Below are positions 8,151 through 14,045 of a stretch of 16,198 nt of DNA, piece by piece (position 1 is the first letter of the stretch; each line of letters starts with the position of its first letter). Under the pieces are notes generated by a model. That model searched no databases. It saw only the letters and a list, made by a program, of their open reading frames with translations, and had not been told where the DNA came from. A program made the translations under genes and the position numbers. Source of the DNA: Chloroflexota bacterium. Lineage in GTDB: Bacteria > Chloroflexota > Dehalococcoidia > Lucifugimonadales > JADFKI01. The DNA is taken from assembly GCA_022565015.1 (NCBI GenBank), contig JADFKI010000051.1, positions 1 through 16,198 of the forward strand. Direction: 5' to 3'.

Positions 8151-8170
8151 CTGAAGGTTTCAGCGCTGAA
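8151..8170 (-). repeat. Overlapping dyads at the hopanoid-operon translation start, including a perfect 12-bp palindrome
   Basis: TTCAGCGCTGAA at 8159-8170 is a perfect 12-bp palindrome. Its left arm also pairs with CTGAA at 8151-8155 across a 3-base loop (CTGAA-GGT-TTCAG, 8151-8163). The middle arm can therefore pair with either side but not both. On the minus strand this lies between the predicted transcription start (about 8222) and the TTG start at 8141, over the only ribosome-binding-site-like bases. It could be a protein operator or a pair of alternative RNA hairpins; the sequence does not decide. Confidence 0.4.
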
Positions 8171-8227
8171 TGCGTTCATGTAGCCACTCAGCCCGATGGC
8201 CCAGGACTACCTAGCATAACGATGGCC

Positions 8228-8239
8228 AATGCTAGCATT
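8228..8239. repeat. Perfect 12-bp palindrome over the -10 element of the minus-strand promoter
   Basis: AATGCTAGCATT reads the same on both strands and overlaps the -10 hexamer of the hopanoid promoter. A further copy of its half (CTAGCAT) lies at 8211-8217, 21 bases from the copy at 8232-8238. That is about two helical turns, so both lie on the same DNA face. The position suits a repressor operator, but no cognate regulator gene is in the window. Confidence 0.4.
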
Positions 8240-8257
8240 CGGTGTCGGGGCTGTCAA
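8229..8257 (-). promoter_or_regulatory. Sigma-70-type promoter of the hopanoid cluster
   Basis: On the minus strand there is a consensus -35 TTGACA (8252-8257), exactly 17 bases of spacer, then TAGCAT (8229-8234) as -10, preceded by TG-C as in an extended -10. Transcription would start near 8222, leaving a leader of about 80 bases before the polyprenyl synthase start at 8141. This is by far the best promoter match I see in the divergent region. Confidence 0.65.
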
Positions 8258-8352
8258 TAGTGCGGCGCAAGCAAATTGCCCTCGATTGCGAGTCGTCTGC
8301 GGCCTAATGAGGCCTGGGACGGCGACAGTGCGGGCTTTGTGGGATTTTTCAC

Positions 8353-8382
8353 TTGCATATCGTCGAAGCGCTATGCTATATT
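8353..8382 (+). promoter_or_regulatory. Candidate promoter of the nuo operon
   Basis: TTGCAT (8353-8358), an 18-base spacer and TATATT (8377-8382) give a fair sigma-70 match, with transcription from about 8389 and a leader of about 34 bases before nuoA. An overlapping alternative uses TTCACT (8348-8353) and TATGCT (8372-8377), also with an 18-base spacer. Either would drive nuoA. The match is weaker than that of the divergent promoter. Confidence 0.45.
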
Positions 8383-8393
8383 CGGCACAGGCG

Positions 8394-8411
8394 CACGAAG
8401 GCCACGAAGGC
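8394..8411 (+). repeat. Tandem 9-bp repeat in the nuoA leader
   Basis: CACGAAGGC occurs twice with no gap, between the candidate promoter and the nuoA ATG at 8423. It could bind a regulator or be a chance duplication. Its GAAGG ends 12 bases before the ATG, which is a poor distance for a ribosome-binding site. Confidence 0.45.
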
Positions 8412-8422
8412 TTGGACAGGGT

Positions 8423-8818
8423 ATGCTCGACGATTATTTCCGCCAATATGGACTGATTGCGATCTTCGCTGCCCTCGCTGTTGCGGTTCCCACCGGAATG
8501 CTGGTCATGTCGTGGATGCTAACCATGGTTGGCATCAAGCCCCACGTCCCTTCGGCTATCAAACAGAGCATCTACGAGTGTGGCTTCGAGACGATTTCCG
8601 GCAGATGGAGCCAGTTCAATTTCAGATTCTACGGCTTCGCGCTCATCTTTGTGGTCTTCGACGTGGAGGTCGTGTTCCTGTTCCCCTGGGCCGCGAGCTT
8701 CGGTGTCCTAACCCGTGAATTCGGCGTATTCATTCTGCTGGAGATGGTTGTTTTCATTGCGATTCTAGTAGTGGGTTGGCTTTACGCCTGGCGTAAGGGC
8801 TCCCTGGAGTGGGGGTAG
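8423..8818 (+). CDS. nuoA: NADH-quinone oxidoreductase subunit A
   Basis: A 131-residue membrane subunit of complex I with three transmembrane segments (about residues 8-33, 70-95 and 98-118). It carries the loop YECGFE and the FRFYGFALIFVVFDVEVVFLFPWA signature that define NuoA. The loop lies at the quinone-site end of the membrane arm and helps gate the link between quinone reduction and proton pumping. I start at the ATG 8423-8425 (MLDDYFRQYG), which gives the usual length. A possible in-frame start at 8276 would run through the promoter region and add unrelated residues. The ribosome-binding site is weak. It is the first gene of the plus-strand nuo operon, 281 bases from the divergent hopanoid operon. 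Confidence 0.96.
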   Translation: MLDDYFRQYGLIAIFAALAVAVPTGMLVMSWMLTMVGIKPHVPSAIKQSIYECGFETISGRWSQFNFRFYGFALIFVVFDVEVVFLFPWAASFGVLTREFGVFILLEMVVFIAILVVGWLYAWRKGSLEWG

Positions 8819-8820
8819 GC

Positions 8821-8871
8821 ATGTCAATTGATCTCACGGAACGGCAGTCCCCTTCTTATTCCTCTATATGA
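8821..8871 (+). other. 16-codon ORF between nuoA and nuoB (possible leader peptide or displaced nuoB start)
   Basis: An ATG two bases after the nuoA stop, preceded by the purine-rich GGAGTGGGGG about 5 bases upstream, opens MSIDLTERQSPSYSSI and then stops. It has the best start signals in this junction, but its frame is not that of nuoB. It may be a short leader peptide coupled to nuoA, or the remains of a nuoB N-terminus displaced by a frameshift. Coding status is unproven. Confidence 0.3.
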
Positions 8872-8920
8872 GAAGACTTGGGACCTCGACCGGCAAGAGG
8901 GCGAGGTCGTCAATCACCTG

Positions 8921-9442
8921 ATGGCCACACACACGGAAGCCATAACCGAGCCGATTATCGAGGTCCCCGACGATCTGCAGAGAAACCTCGCGATCACGAC
9001 CGTGGACGCCCTGTTGAACTGGGGCCGTAAGTCGGCGGTATGGCCGCTTACCTTCGGGCTCGCCTGCTGTGCCTTCGAGATGATCGCCAGCGCCATGTCG
9101 CGGTTCGACATCGCCAGGTTTGGCATGGAGGCGTTCAGGGCGTCGCCTCGACAGGCCGACCTGATGATCGTGGCGGGCACGGTGACGTGGAAGATGGCCC
9201 CGGCCATTCAACGCGTGTACGAGCAGATGGCCGAGCCCAAGTGGGTGATATCGATGGGCGTCTGCGCGACGAGCGGCGGGCCATATTACGGCAGCTACAG
9301 CGTTGTGCCGGGCGTCAATCACATCATACCGGTGGACGTCTACGTGCCGGGATGCCCCCCAAGGCCCGACGCCCTCCTATACGGCATTATGCAGCTGCAC
9401 GAGAAGATCAAACGATACAGCATCTCCAGGCGTGGCAACTAG
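8921..9442 (+). CDS. nuoB: NADH-quinone oxidoreductase subunit B
   Basis: 173 residues from the ATG at 8921. NuoB holds cluster N2, the last iron-sulfur centre before quinone. The four ligand positions are visible: tandem C49-C50 in LACCAFEM, C115 in GVCATSGG and C145 in VPGCPPRP. The DALLNWGRKSAVWPLTFG lead-in is typical of the N-terminal part of the family. Length suits a compact NuoB. The frame stays open upstream to a TTG at 8828, adding 31 residues that resemble nothing in the family, so I prefer 8921 even though no good ribosome-binding site precedes it (GAGG is 14 bases away). It leaves a 102-base gap after nuoA, unlike the tight spacing elsewhere in the operon. The stop is 16 bases before nuoC. 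Confidence 0.93.
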   Translation: MATHTEAITEPIIEVPDDLQRNLAITTVDALLNWGRKSAVWPLTFGLACCAFEMIASAMSRFDIARFGMEAFRASPRQADLMIVAGTVTWKMAPAIQRVYEQMAEPKWVISMGVCATSGGPYYGSYSVVPGVNHIIPVDVYVPGCPPRPDALLYGIMQLHEKIKRYSISRRGN

Positions 9443-9458
9443 AACGGCGGCCCACCTA

Positions 9459-9929
9459 ATGACAAGAGCTCTTAATGGAACAGAGGTCGCCCGCAAAATC
9501 AGCGAAGCCATCGAAGGCTCCGTGGTGCGCTCGGACGAGACGAACGTCTGGGTCGAGACCGACTCCGTTGCCGATGTCGCGGGCTTCTTGAGGGATGCGC
9601 CGGGGCTGGAGTTCTCGTTCCTCACCTCCGTCACAGCCGTGGACTACATAGAATACTTCGAGCTCGTCTACCGGCTTCTGTCCATGAAGCGCAATCACAG
9701 CGTCGTCATCAGGGCGCGGTGTTACGGAAGAGACGAGCCTACCGCGCCGTCGGTGAGCGGCGTCTGGAAGGGGGCCGATTTCCAGGAGCGAGAGATCTGG
9801 GACCTCATGGGCATACGCTTCGAGGGCCATCCCAATATGAAGCGGATCCTCCTCTGGGAGGGCTTTGCAGGTCACCCACTGAGGAAAGACTTTTTGGGCC
9901 AGTTGGGCCCGCAGGTGAATGCCCCATAA
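9459..9929 (+). CDS. nuoC: NADH-quinone oxidoreductase subunit C
   Basis: A 156-residue, 30-kDa-type subunit in the connecting module of complex I that helps form the quinone-reducing arm with NuoB, NuoD and NuoI. The family signature is present near residues 110-135: EREIWDLMGIRFEGHP followed by MKRILL. The tail GHPLRKDF is also typical. It is a stand-alone gene, not fused to nuoD as in Escherichia coli. The ATG at 9459 gives the usual length. The frame is open further upstream, but only within nuoB. The ribosome-binding site is weak (GGCGG). The stop lies next to the start of nuoD. Confidence 0.95.
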   Translation: MTRALNGTEVARKISEAIEGSVVRSDETNVWVETDSVADVAGFLRDAPGLEFSFLTSVTAVDYIEYFELVYRLLSMKRNHSVVIRARCYGRDEPTAPSVSGVWKGADFQEREIWDLMGIRFEGHPNMKRILLWEGFAGHPLRKDFLGQLGPQVNAP

Positions 9930-9930
9930 T

Positions 9931-11034
9931 ATGGCGATAAGAACCGAGCCGGTCACCATAAATCTTGGACCTCAACATCCCAGCACCCACGGGGTGTTCA
10001 GGCTGCGGGTAACCTTCGACGGCGAGGTGGTTATCGACGTCGAGCCGGTCATCGGATACCTGCATCGCGGGTCGGAGAAGCTGGCGGAAGGCCGTACCTA
10101 CGTACAGATCGTGACCCTGACGGACCGCATGGACTACGTGGCCAGCATGTCCAACAACCTGGCCTACGTTCGCGCTGTCGAAAAGCTGGCCGGCATCGAA
10201 GTCCCCGAGCGCGCTCAGTACATCAGGGTCATCAGCGCAGAGCTTCAGCGTATCGCCAGCCACCTGATGGCCACGGGATTTCTCCTGAACGACCTGGGGG
10301 CCCTGGCCACGCCGCTCATGTACTGCTTCCGCGAGAGGGAGCGAATACTGGACCTATTCGAGATGCTGTGCGGCGCTCGAATTACCCTGACCTACATGCG
10401 GCCCGGCGGAGTGCTTCAAGACGCGCCGGACGACTTCTGGCGCGCGCTGCGCGCCTTCACCAACGACATGCCCGGGTACATAGACGAGCTGGAAGCCCTA
10501 ATCAGCGGCAACGAGATCGTATTGGCGAGAACGAGAGACGTCGGGACACTGTCCGCCGAAAAGGCGATCAACTCGTCCATAACCGGCCCCATGCTCAGGG
10601 CTTCGGGCGTTGAGTGGGACCTCCGAAAGGCCGACCCCTATGAGATTTACGATAGGCTGGACTTCGATATCCCCATCGGCGCCCTGGGAGACACCTTCGA
10701 TCGCTACATCGTGCGGATCCTGGAGATGCGCGAGAGCGTAAAAATTATCGAGCAGTGCATACATGACATTCCAAACGGGCCCGTGCGCGGAGATGCGCCT
10801 CCGTTCATCCGCGCGCCCGAGGGCGAGGCCTACGCGTCCGTGGAAGGACCCAAGGGCGAGCTGGGGTTTTACCTCGTTAGCGACGGGGGCATCTCTCCGT
10901 ACAGGTGCCACGTCAGAGCACCGTCATTCATAAATTTGACGGTGCTTCGTGATATGCTGGTCAACTGGAAAATGGGTGACCTGATAATTATCTTTGGCTC
11001 CATCGACGTCGTCATGGGCGAAGTCGATAGGTAG
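9931..11034 (+). CDS. nuoD: NADH-quinone oxidoreductase subunit D
   Basis: A 367-residue, 49-kDa-type subunit related to the large subunit of [NiFe] hydrogenases. It forms most of the quinone-binding pocket together with NuoB. NLGPQHPSTHG at residues 11-21 carries the quinone-site His (H20), and DRMDY at 65-69 carries the quinone-site Tyr (Y69). Their 49-residue spacing equals that of His38 and Tyr87 in the Thermus protein. GYLHRGSEKLAE and SHLMATGFLLNDLGA are further family blocks. I choose the ATG at 9931, one base after the nuoC stop. An in-frame ATG at 9919 overlaps nuoC and has its AGGTGA directly against it, so it is less likely. The next gene is nuoH, with no nuoE, nuoF or nuoG between. 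Confidence 0.97.
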   Translation: MAIRTEPVTINLGPQHPSTHGVFRLRVTFDGEVVIDVEPVIGYLHRGSEKLAEGRTYVQIVTLTDRMDYVASMSNNLAYVRAVEKLAGIEVPERAQYIRVISAELQRIASHLMATGFLLNDLGALATPLMYCFRERERILDLFEMLCGARITLTYMRPGGVLQDAPDDFWRALRAFTNDMPGYIDELEALISGNEIVLARTRDVGTLSAEKAINSSITGPMLRASGVEWDLRKADPYEIYDRLDFDIPIGALGDTFDRYIVRILEMRESVKIIEQCIHDIPNGPVRGDAPPFIRAPEGEAYASVEGPKGELGFYLVSDGGISPYRCHVRAPSFINLTVLRDMLVNWKMGDLIIIFGSIDVVMGEVDR

Positions 11035-11048
11035 CCGACGACGGGAAA

Positions 11049-12245
11049 ATGGACAACGGCTTCATAAGCTTTCACGGAATCTACGGAATATTCAGCAGCT
11101 TCACGCCTGACGGCCTGGAATGGGTCGCCTACGCGTTGACGACGGGGCTGCTGGCGTTCACCGTCATCAATGTAATGGTGATGTCCACGGCCCTGTACGT
11201 CTGGTTCGAGCGAAGGGCGATAGGCCGGTTTCAGTCGAGGCTGGGCCCGAACCGGTGGGGCCCCTTTGGCCTTCTACAGCCGATTGCCGACATTATCAAG
11301 ATAATTACCAAGGAGGACACCACCCCAGCCGACGCCGACAGGCCCATCTTCAACGTGGCGCCGGTGCTGCTGTTTACGACCACGGTCCTGGCGGTCGCAG
11401 TTATTCCCTTCGGCGAGGGAAGCTTCCTGGGCGGGCTCAACGTGAGCCTGATTTTCATCATAGGCGTCACATCCCTTAATACGATAGCGATACTCATGGG
11501 CGGCTGGGCGTCCAGGAACAAGTACGCCATGCTTGGCTGCATGCGCGGCGTCGCGATGCTCGTCAGCTACGAGGTGCCCATGGCCCTTGCCATGACCGGC
11601 GTGGTCCTGATCTCCGGATCTCTCGCGCTGTCGGACATCGTCTCCAGCCAGAGCGTGCCCTTCCTTCTGGTGCAGCCCCTCGGATTCCTGGTCTTCATCG
11701 CCGCCGCATCAGCCGAGATGAGCAGGACTCCGTTCGATCAGATCGAGGCCGAGTCCGAACTGGGCGCAGGCTACCACACGGAGTACAGCAGCATGAAGTT
11801 CGGAATATTCCAGCTTGCCGAGTTCATGGCGCCCCTCGTGACTTCGATCATAGTCACCGTGCTCTTCTTGAGCGGCTACAAAGGCTGGTCGCTTATTCCG
11901 GGCCCGATCTGGTTCGTGGTCAAGGTGTTCGGCGTGCTGTTCGTCCTGCTCTGGGTCAGGGCCACGTGGCCCAGGCTCAGGATTGACCAGATCATGGGAT
12001 TCGCATGGAAGGGCCTGTTTGGACTCGCCCTCATAAACATCCTGGTGACCGCTATAGAAGTCATGCTGCTTCAAGACGCAAACGGCGGACTGACCAGCGG
12101 AGACATGTGGCTGATGGCCGCCATAAATTGGGGGGTAACGATAATATCGGTCGTAGTCATGGTTAATGTTCTTGGACAGAAACGCCTGGAGAGGCCTGTG
12201 CCCACGCCGTCGCCTCTCGCCAATATGTACGCGGAGGCTGACTAG
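11049..12245 (+). CDS. nuoH: NADH-quinone oxidoreductase subunit H, C-terminally extended
   Basis: A 398-residue membrane subunit that joins the quinone cavity to the proton-pumping membrane arm. Family blocks are WFERRAIGRFQSRLGPNRWG at about 52-71, LLQPIADIIKIITKED at about 75-90, and the cavity loop AEMSRTPFDQIEAESELGAG followed by TEYSSMKF at about 222-250. The protein is longer than the usual 320-350 residues. It has about 20 extra N-terminal residues and a C-terminal part with an additional hydrophobic helix (around 355-375) and a polar tail ending PTPSPLANMYAEAD. The ATG is 14 bases after the nuoD stop. nuoI follows after 3 bases. Confidence 0.97.
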   Translation: MDNGFISFHGIYGIFSSFTPDGLEWVAYALTTGLLAFTVINVMVMSTALYVWFERRAIGRFQSRLGPNRWGPFGLLQPIADIIKIITKEDTTPADADRPIFNVAPVLLFTTTVLAVAVIPFGEGSFLGGLNVSLIFIIGVTSLNTIAILMGGWASRNKYAMLGCMRGVAMLVSYEVPMALAMTGVVLISGSLALSDIVSSQSVPFLLVQPLGFLVFIAAASAEMSRTPFDQIEAESELGAGYHTEYSSMKFGIFQLAEFMAPLVTSIIVTVLFLSGYKGWSLIPGPIWFVVKVFGVLFVLLWVRATWPRLRIDQIMGFAWKGLFGLALINILVTAIEVMLLQDANGGLTSGDMWLMAAINWGVTIISVVVMVNVLGQKRLERPVPTPSPLANMYAEAD

Positions 12246-12248
12246 ACT

Positions 12249-12920
12249 ATGTATGGTCTGGGACTCGTCAAGGGCCTAGCAATCACCATGAAGAACATGG
12301 TGCTTCCCAGCCGCATGTTCACCGTGCACCAGTATCCCGACCGCAAGATCGGCGTATTTGGCCTGGCCAAGCTGGCCGATAAGAACGTGCTGAGGTACGC
12401 GTTTTCAGAGCCAAAGATGGCGCTCAAGGCAATGGTTGGGCTGGCCTCGGTCGAGGACCGCATGCCGCAGCACCCCAGATTCCGGGGCGAAGAGTTCAGC
12501 TGGTACCTGGACCGCTGCACCGGCTGCGCGAGCTGCGCCAAGTACTGTCCCCTTGGAATAATCCGCATCGTGACCCATCCCAGCGAGGAGCAGATGCCCG
12601 AAGGCGACAAGTACGCCATCGACGTGTTCGACATCGATATCGGGCGGTGCATGTTCTGTGGGCTCTGCGTCGAGGCCTGCCCCTACGACGCGCTTCACAT
12701 GGGCAGCGGGTTCGAGGAGGGCAAGTATAGCAGGCGTGACCTGGTGATCGATATGAATCAGCTCCAGGACGCGCCCAAGCATCCCAGCACCTGGTTCCGG
12801 CCACAGATGGAGGACAAGCGCTACGACCCCAGGAGCACCGAGGAGCTATCCGGGAAAGACGCGGGACGGCACGAGCGTCCCTCAATGCACGATCAAGAAG
12901 AGATGTGGGGCCGGCGATGA
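12249..12920 (+). CDS. nuoI: NADH-quinone oxidoreductase subunit I (2x[4Fe-4S]) with long inserted linker
   Basis: A 223-residue ferredoxin-like subunit that passes electrons towards cluster N2 in NuoB. It has two complete [4Fe-4S] motifs: C90, C93, C96, C100 (CTGCASCAKYCP) and C134, C137, C140, C144 (CMFCGLCVEACP). The N-terminal amphipathic start (GLVKGLAITMKNMV) and the QYPDRK block are normal, but roughly 35-40 residues (about 33-72) separate them from HPRFRGEE. In textbook NuoI this linker is only a few residues. A charged C-terminal tail of about 55 residues follows the second cluster. GGAGG at 12233-12237 lies 11 bases before the ATG. The stop overlaps the nuoJ start as ATGA. Confidence 0.96.
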   Translation: MYGLGLVKGLAITMKNMVLPSRMFTVHQYPDRKIGVFGLAKLADKNVLRYAFSEPKMALKAMVGLASVEDRMPQHPRFRGEEFSWYLDRCTGCASCAKYCPLGIIRIVTHPSEEQMPEGDKYAIDVFDIDIGRCMFCGLCVEACPYDALHMGSGFEEGKYSRRDLVIDMNQLQDAPKHPSTWFRPQMEDKRYDPRSTEELSGKDAGRHERPSMHDQEEMWGRR

Positions 12921-13477
12921 CGCTTGGCCAGGGAACAGAATCCTCTCTGATCGTAGACATCGTCTTCTGGGTCATCGCGATCTCCAGCATCGTTGCCGCC
13001 CTTGCGGTCGTGCAGGTCCGGGACCTGTTCAGGTCGGCCATATTCTTGATCGTGTCCTTTATGGGTGTCGCGGGAATGTTCGTCCTGTTGCGGGCGGAGT
13101 TCCTGGCCATCGTGCAGGTGCTGATATACGTCGGCGCGATCTCCGTCCTCGTGCTGTTCGCGATCATGATGACGAGGGACGTTGGGGAGGGCAATCCCTC
13201 CAACCGTTTGAGAATCCCCGCCGCGATCGCCGCCGCTTTGTTCGGCGCCGTTGCGATATCGGTTGCGGTAACGACAAACTGGAACACCATCGAGGCGGCG
13301 ATAGCCAGTAGCGCGATCTCCGCTGAGGCCGGCGAGCGAATAGGCGAAGTCTTCTCCAACTCGGTGCCGTGGATCGCACGCCTGCTGTTAAGGGACTTCG
13401 TGCTGGCCTTCGAGGTCTCTTCCGTGGTGCTGCTGGCCGCCATCATCGGTGCGCTGGCGTTGGTCAGGGAGAGGTAG
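12917..13477 (+). CDS. nuoJ: NADH-quinone oxidoreductase subunit J
   Basis: A 186-residue membrane subunit with five hydrophobic segments. The third-helix block AEFLAIVQVLIYVGAISVLVLF (about 59-80), with the pi-bulge-type Tyr/Gly segment, is the NuoJ hallmark. The helix couples the quinone-site conformational change to the proton path. The ATG at 12917 overlaps the nuoI stop (ATGA), with GTGGGG about 6 bases upstream. A GTG at 12905 in the same frame would add only four residues. The stop sits inside the spacer that holds the nuoK ribosome-binding site. Confidence 0.95.
   Translation: MTLGQGTESSLIVDIVFWVIAISSIVAALAVVQVRDLFRSAIFLIVSFMGVAGMFVLLRAEFLAIVQVLIYVGAISVLVLFAIMMTRDVGEGNPSNRLRIPAAIAAALFGAVAISVAVTTNWNTIEAAIASSAISAEAGERIGEVFSNSVPWIARLLLRDFVLAFEVSSVVLLAAIIGALALVRER
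13466..13474 (+). promoter_or_regulatory. Ribosome-binding site that fixes the nuoK TTG start
   Basis: AGGGAGAGG ends 7 bases before TTG at 13482 and lies inside the end of nuoJ. It decides the nuoK start against the upstream in-frame ATG at 13449, which has no such site. Confidence 0.7.
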
Positions 13478-13481
13478 ACAA

Positions 13482-13838
13482 TTGGGTCTGGAAAACTTCC
13501 TGATCGTCGCGGCGATAATATTCTCCATCGGGCTGTACGGCTCGCTCTCAAAGCGCAACGTCATCACGGTCCTGATGTCCATCGAGCTCATGTTCAACGC
13601 CGTAAACATCACGGCCGTCGCACTGTCACGTTACGTCGTCCCTGCCTCCATCGCGACACTCGGCAATCAGGACCCCAGCGACCAGGTCGTTCAGTTTGTC
13701 CTCACGGGGCAGGTGTTTGCGATATTCATCATTACCGTGGCCGCCGCTGAAATCGTCCTGGGTCTGGGGATAGTCATAGCCATCTACCGCAACAAAGAGA
13801 GCGTGTTCGTCACGGATATCAACGAGCTGAGGAAGTAG
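13482..13838 (+). CDS. nuoK: NADH-quinone oxidoreductase subunit K
   Basis: A 118-residue three-helix membrane subunit related to MrpC that carries part of the proton path. The two key glutamates are present: E35 in SIELMFNAVN and E90 in AAAEIVLGLGI. The start is TTG, four bases after the nuoJ stop and 7 bases after a strong ribosome-binding site. It gives GLENFLIVAAIIF as the first helix, as in the family. The protein exceeds the usual 100 residues by an enlarged loop (about residues 51-72, with ATLGNQDPSDQ) between helices 2 and 3 and a short charged tail. A 64-residue gene follows after 9 bases. Confidence 0.95.
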   Translation: MGLENFLIVAAIIFSIGLYGSLSKRNVITVLMSIELMFNAVNITAVALSRYVVPASIATLGNQDPSDQVVQFVLTGQVFAIFIITVAAAEIVLGLGIVIAIYRNKESVFVTDINELRK

Positions 13839-13847
13839 GGGGCAACC

Positions 13848-14042
13848 GTGTGGGTCGACTACCGAAAAGCCCCAAATCTCATGATCGCCGAGATGTGGAA
13901 GAACGTCCTGGAAGGGGACGGTCTGCCCACCAAGATCCTTCCCGAGGGGGACATCATGACGTGGGGCGAGCGGGTGCCGTTTCGCGTGCTGGTCCCCAAG
14001 GGCCGAGAGCACGTAGCCGACGAGATATTGAGGAAGATTTAG
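13848..14042 (+). CDS. Small DUF2007-like protein embedded in the nuo operon
   Basis: A 64-residue soluble protein starting at GTG 13848, with AGGGGG (13837-13842) 5 bases upstream, 9 bases after nuoK and 3 bases before nuoL. The pattern is a short N-terminal segment ending in APNL, a helix (MIAEMWKNVLEGDG), LPTKI, a variable loop, then a strand and helix (FRVLVPKGREHVADEIL). It resembles the DUF2007 'putative signal transducing protein' fold, in which a small alpha/beta domain carries a GIP-like turn and a VP..-H-A-EIL end. Tight spacing, a good ribosome-binding site and nuo-like codon use indicate a real, cotranslated gene. It is not a standard complex I subunit. Its role (assembly, regulation or an accessory subunit) is unknown, and the family call rests on pattern only. 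Confidence 0.75.
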   Translation: MWVDYRKAPNLMIAEMWKNVLEGDGLPTKILPEGDIMTWGERVPFRVLVPKGREHVADEILRKI

Positions 14043-14045
14043 TCT

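Noticed and set aside
8281..8314. Two small hairpins (CTCG-ATTG-CGAG and GGCCT-AATG-AGGCC) considered as a terminator
   Set aside because: Short stems, no following T-run on either strand, and they lie between divergent promoters where no transcript needs to end.
8276..8422. In-frame upstream extension of nuoA from an earlier ATG
   Set aside because: It would run through the promoter region and add 49 residues (SRLRPNEAWDG type) absent from NuoA proteins; the 8423 ATG gives normal length.
8828..8920. 31-residue extension of NuoB from a TTG
   Set aside because: The residues resemble no NuoB N-terminus and the TTG lacks a well-placed ribosome-binding site. Kept only as an alternative in the nuoB start finding.
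12496..13551. 351-codon minus-strand frame opposite nuoI, nuoJ and nuoK
   Set aside because: Arg/Ser/Thr-rich, spanning three recognised genes on the other strand, with no promoter or ribosome-binding site.
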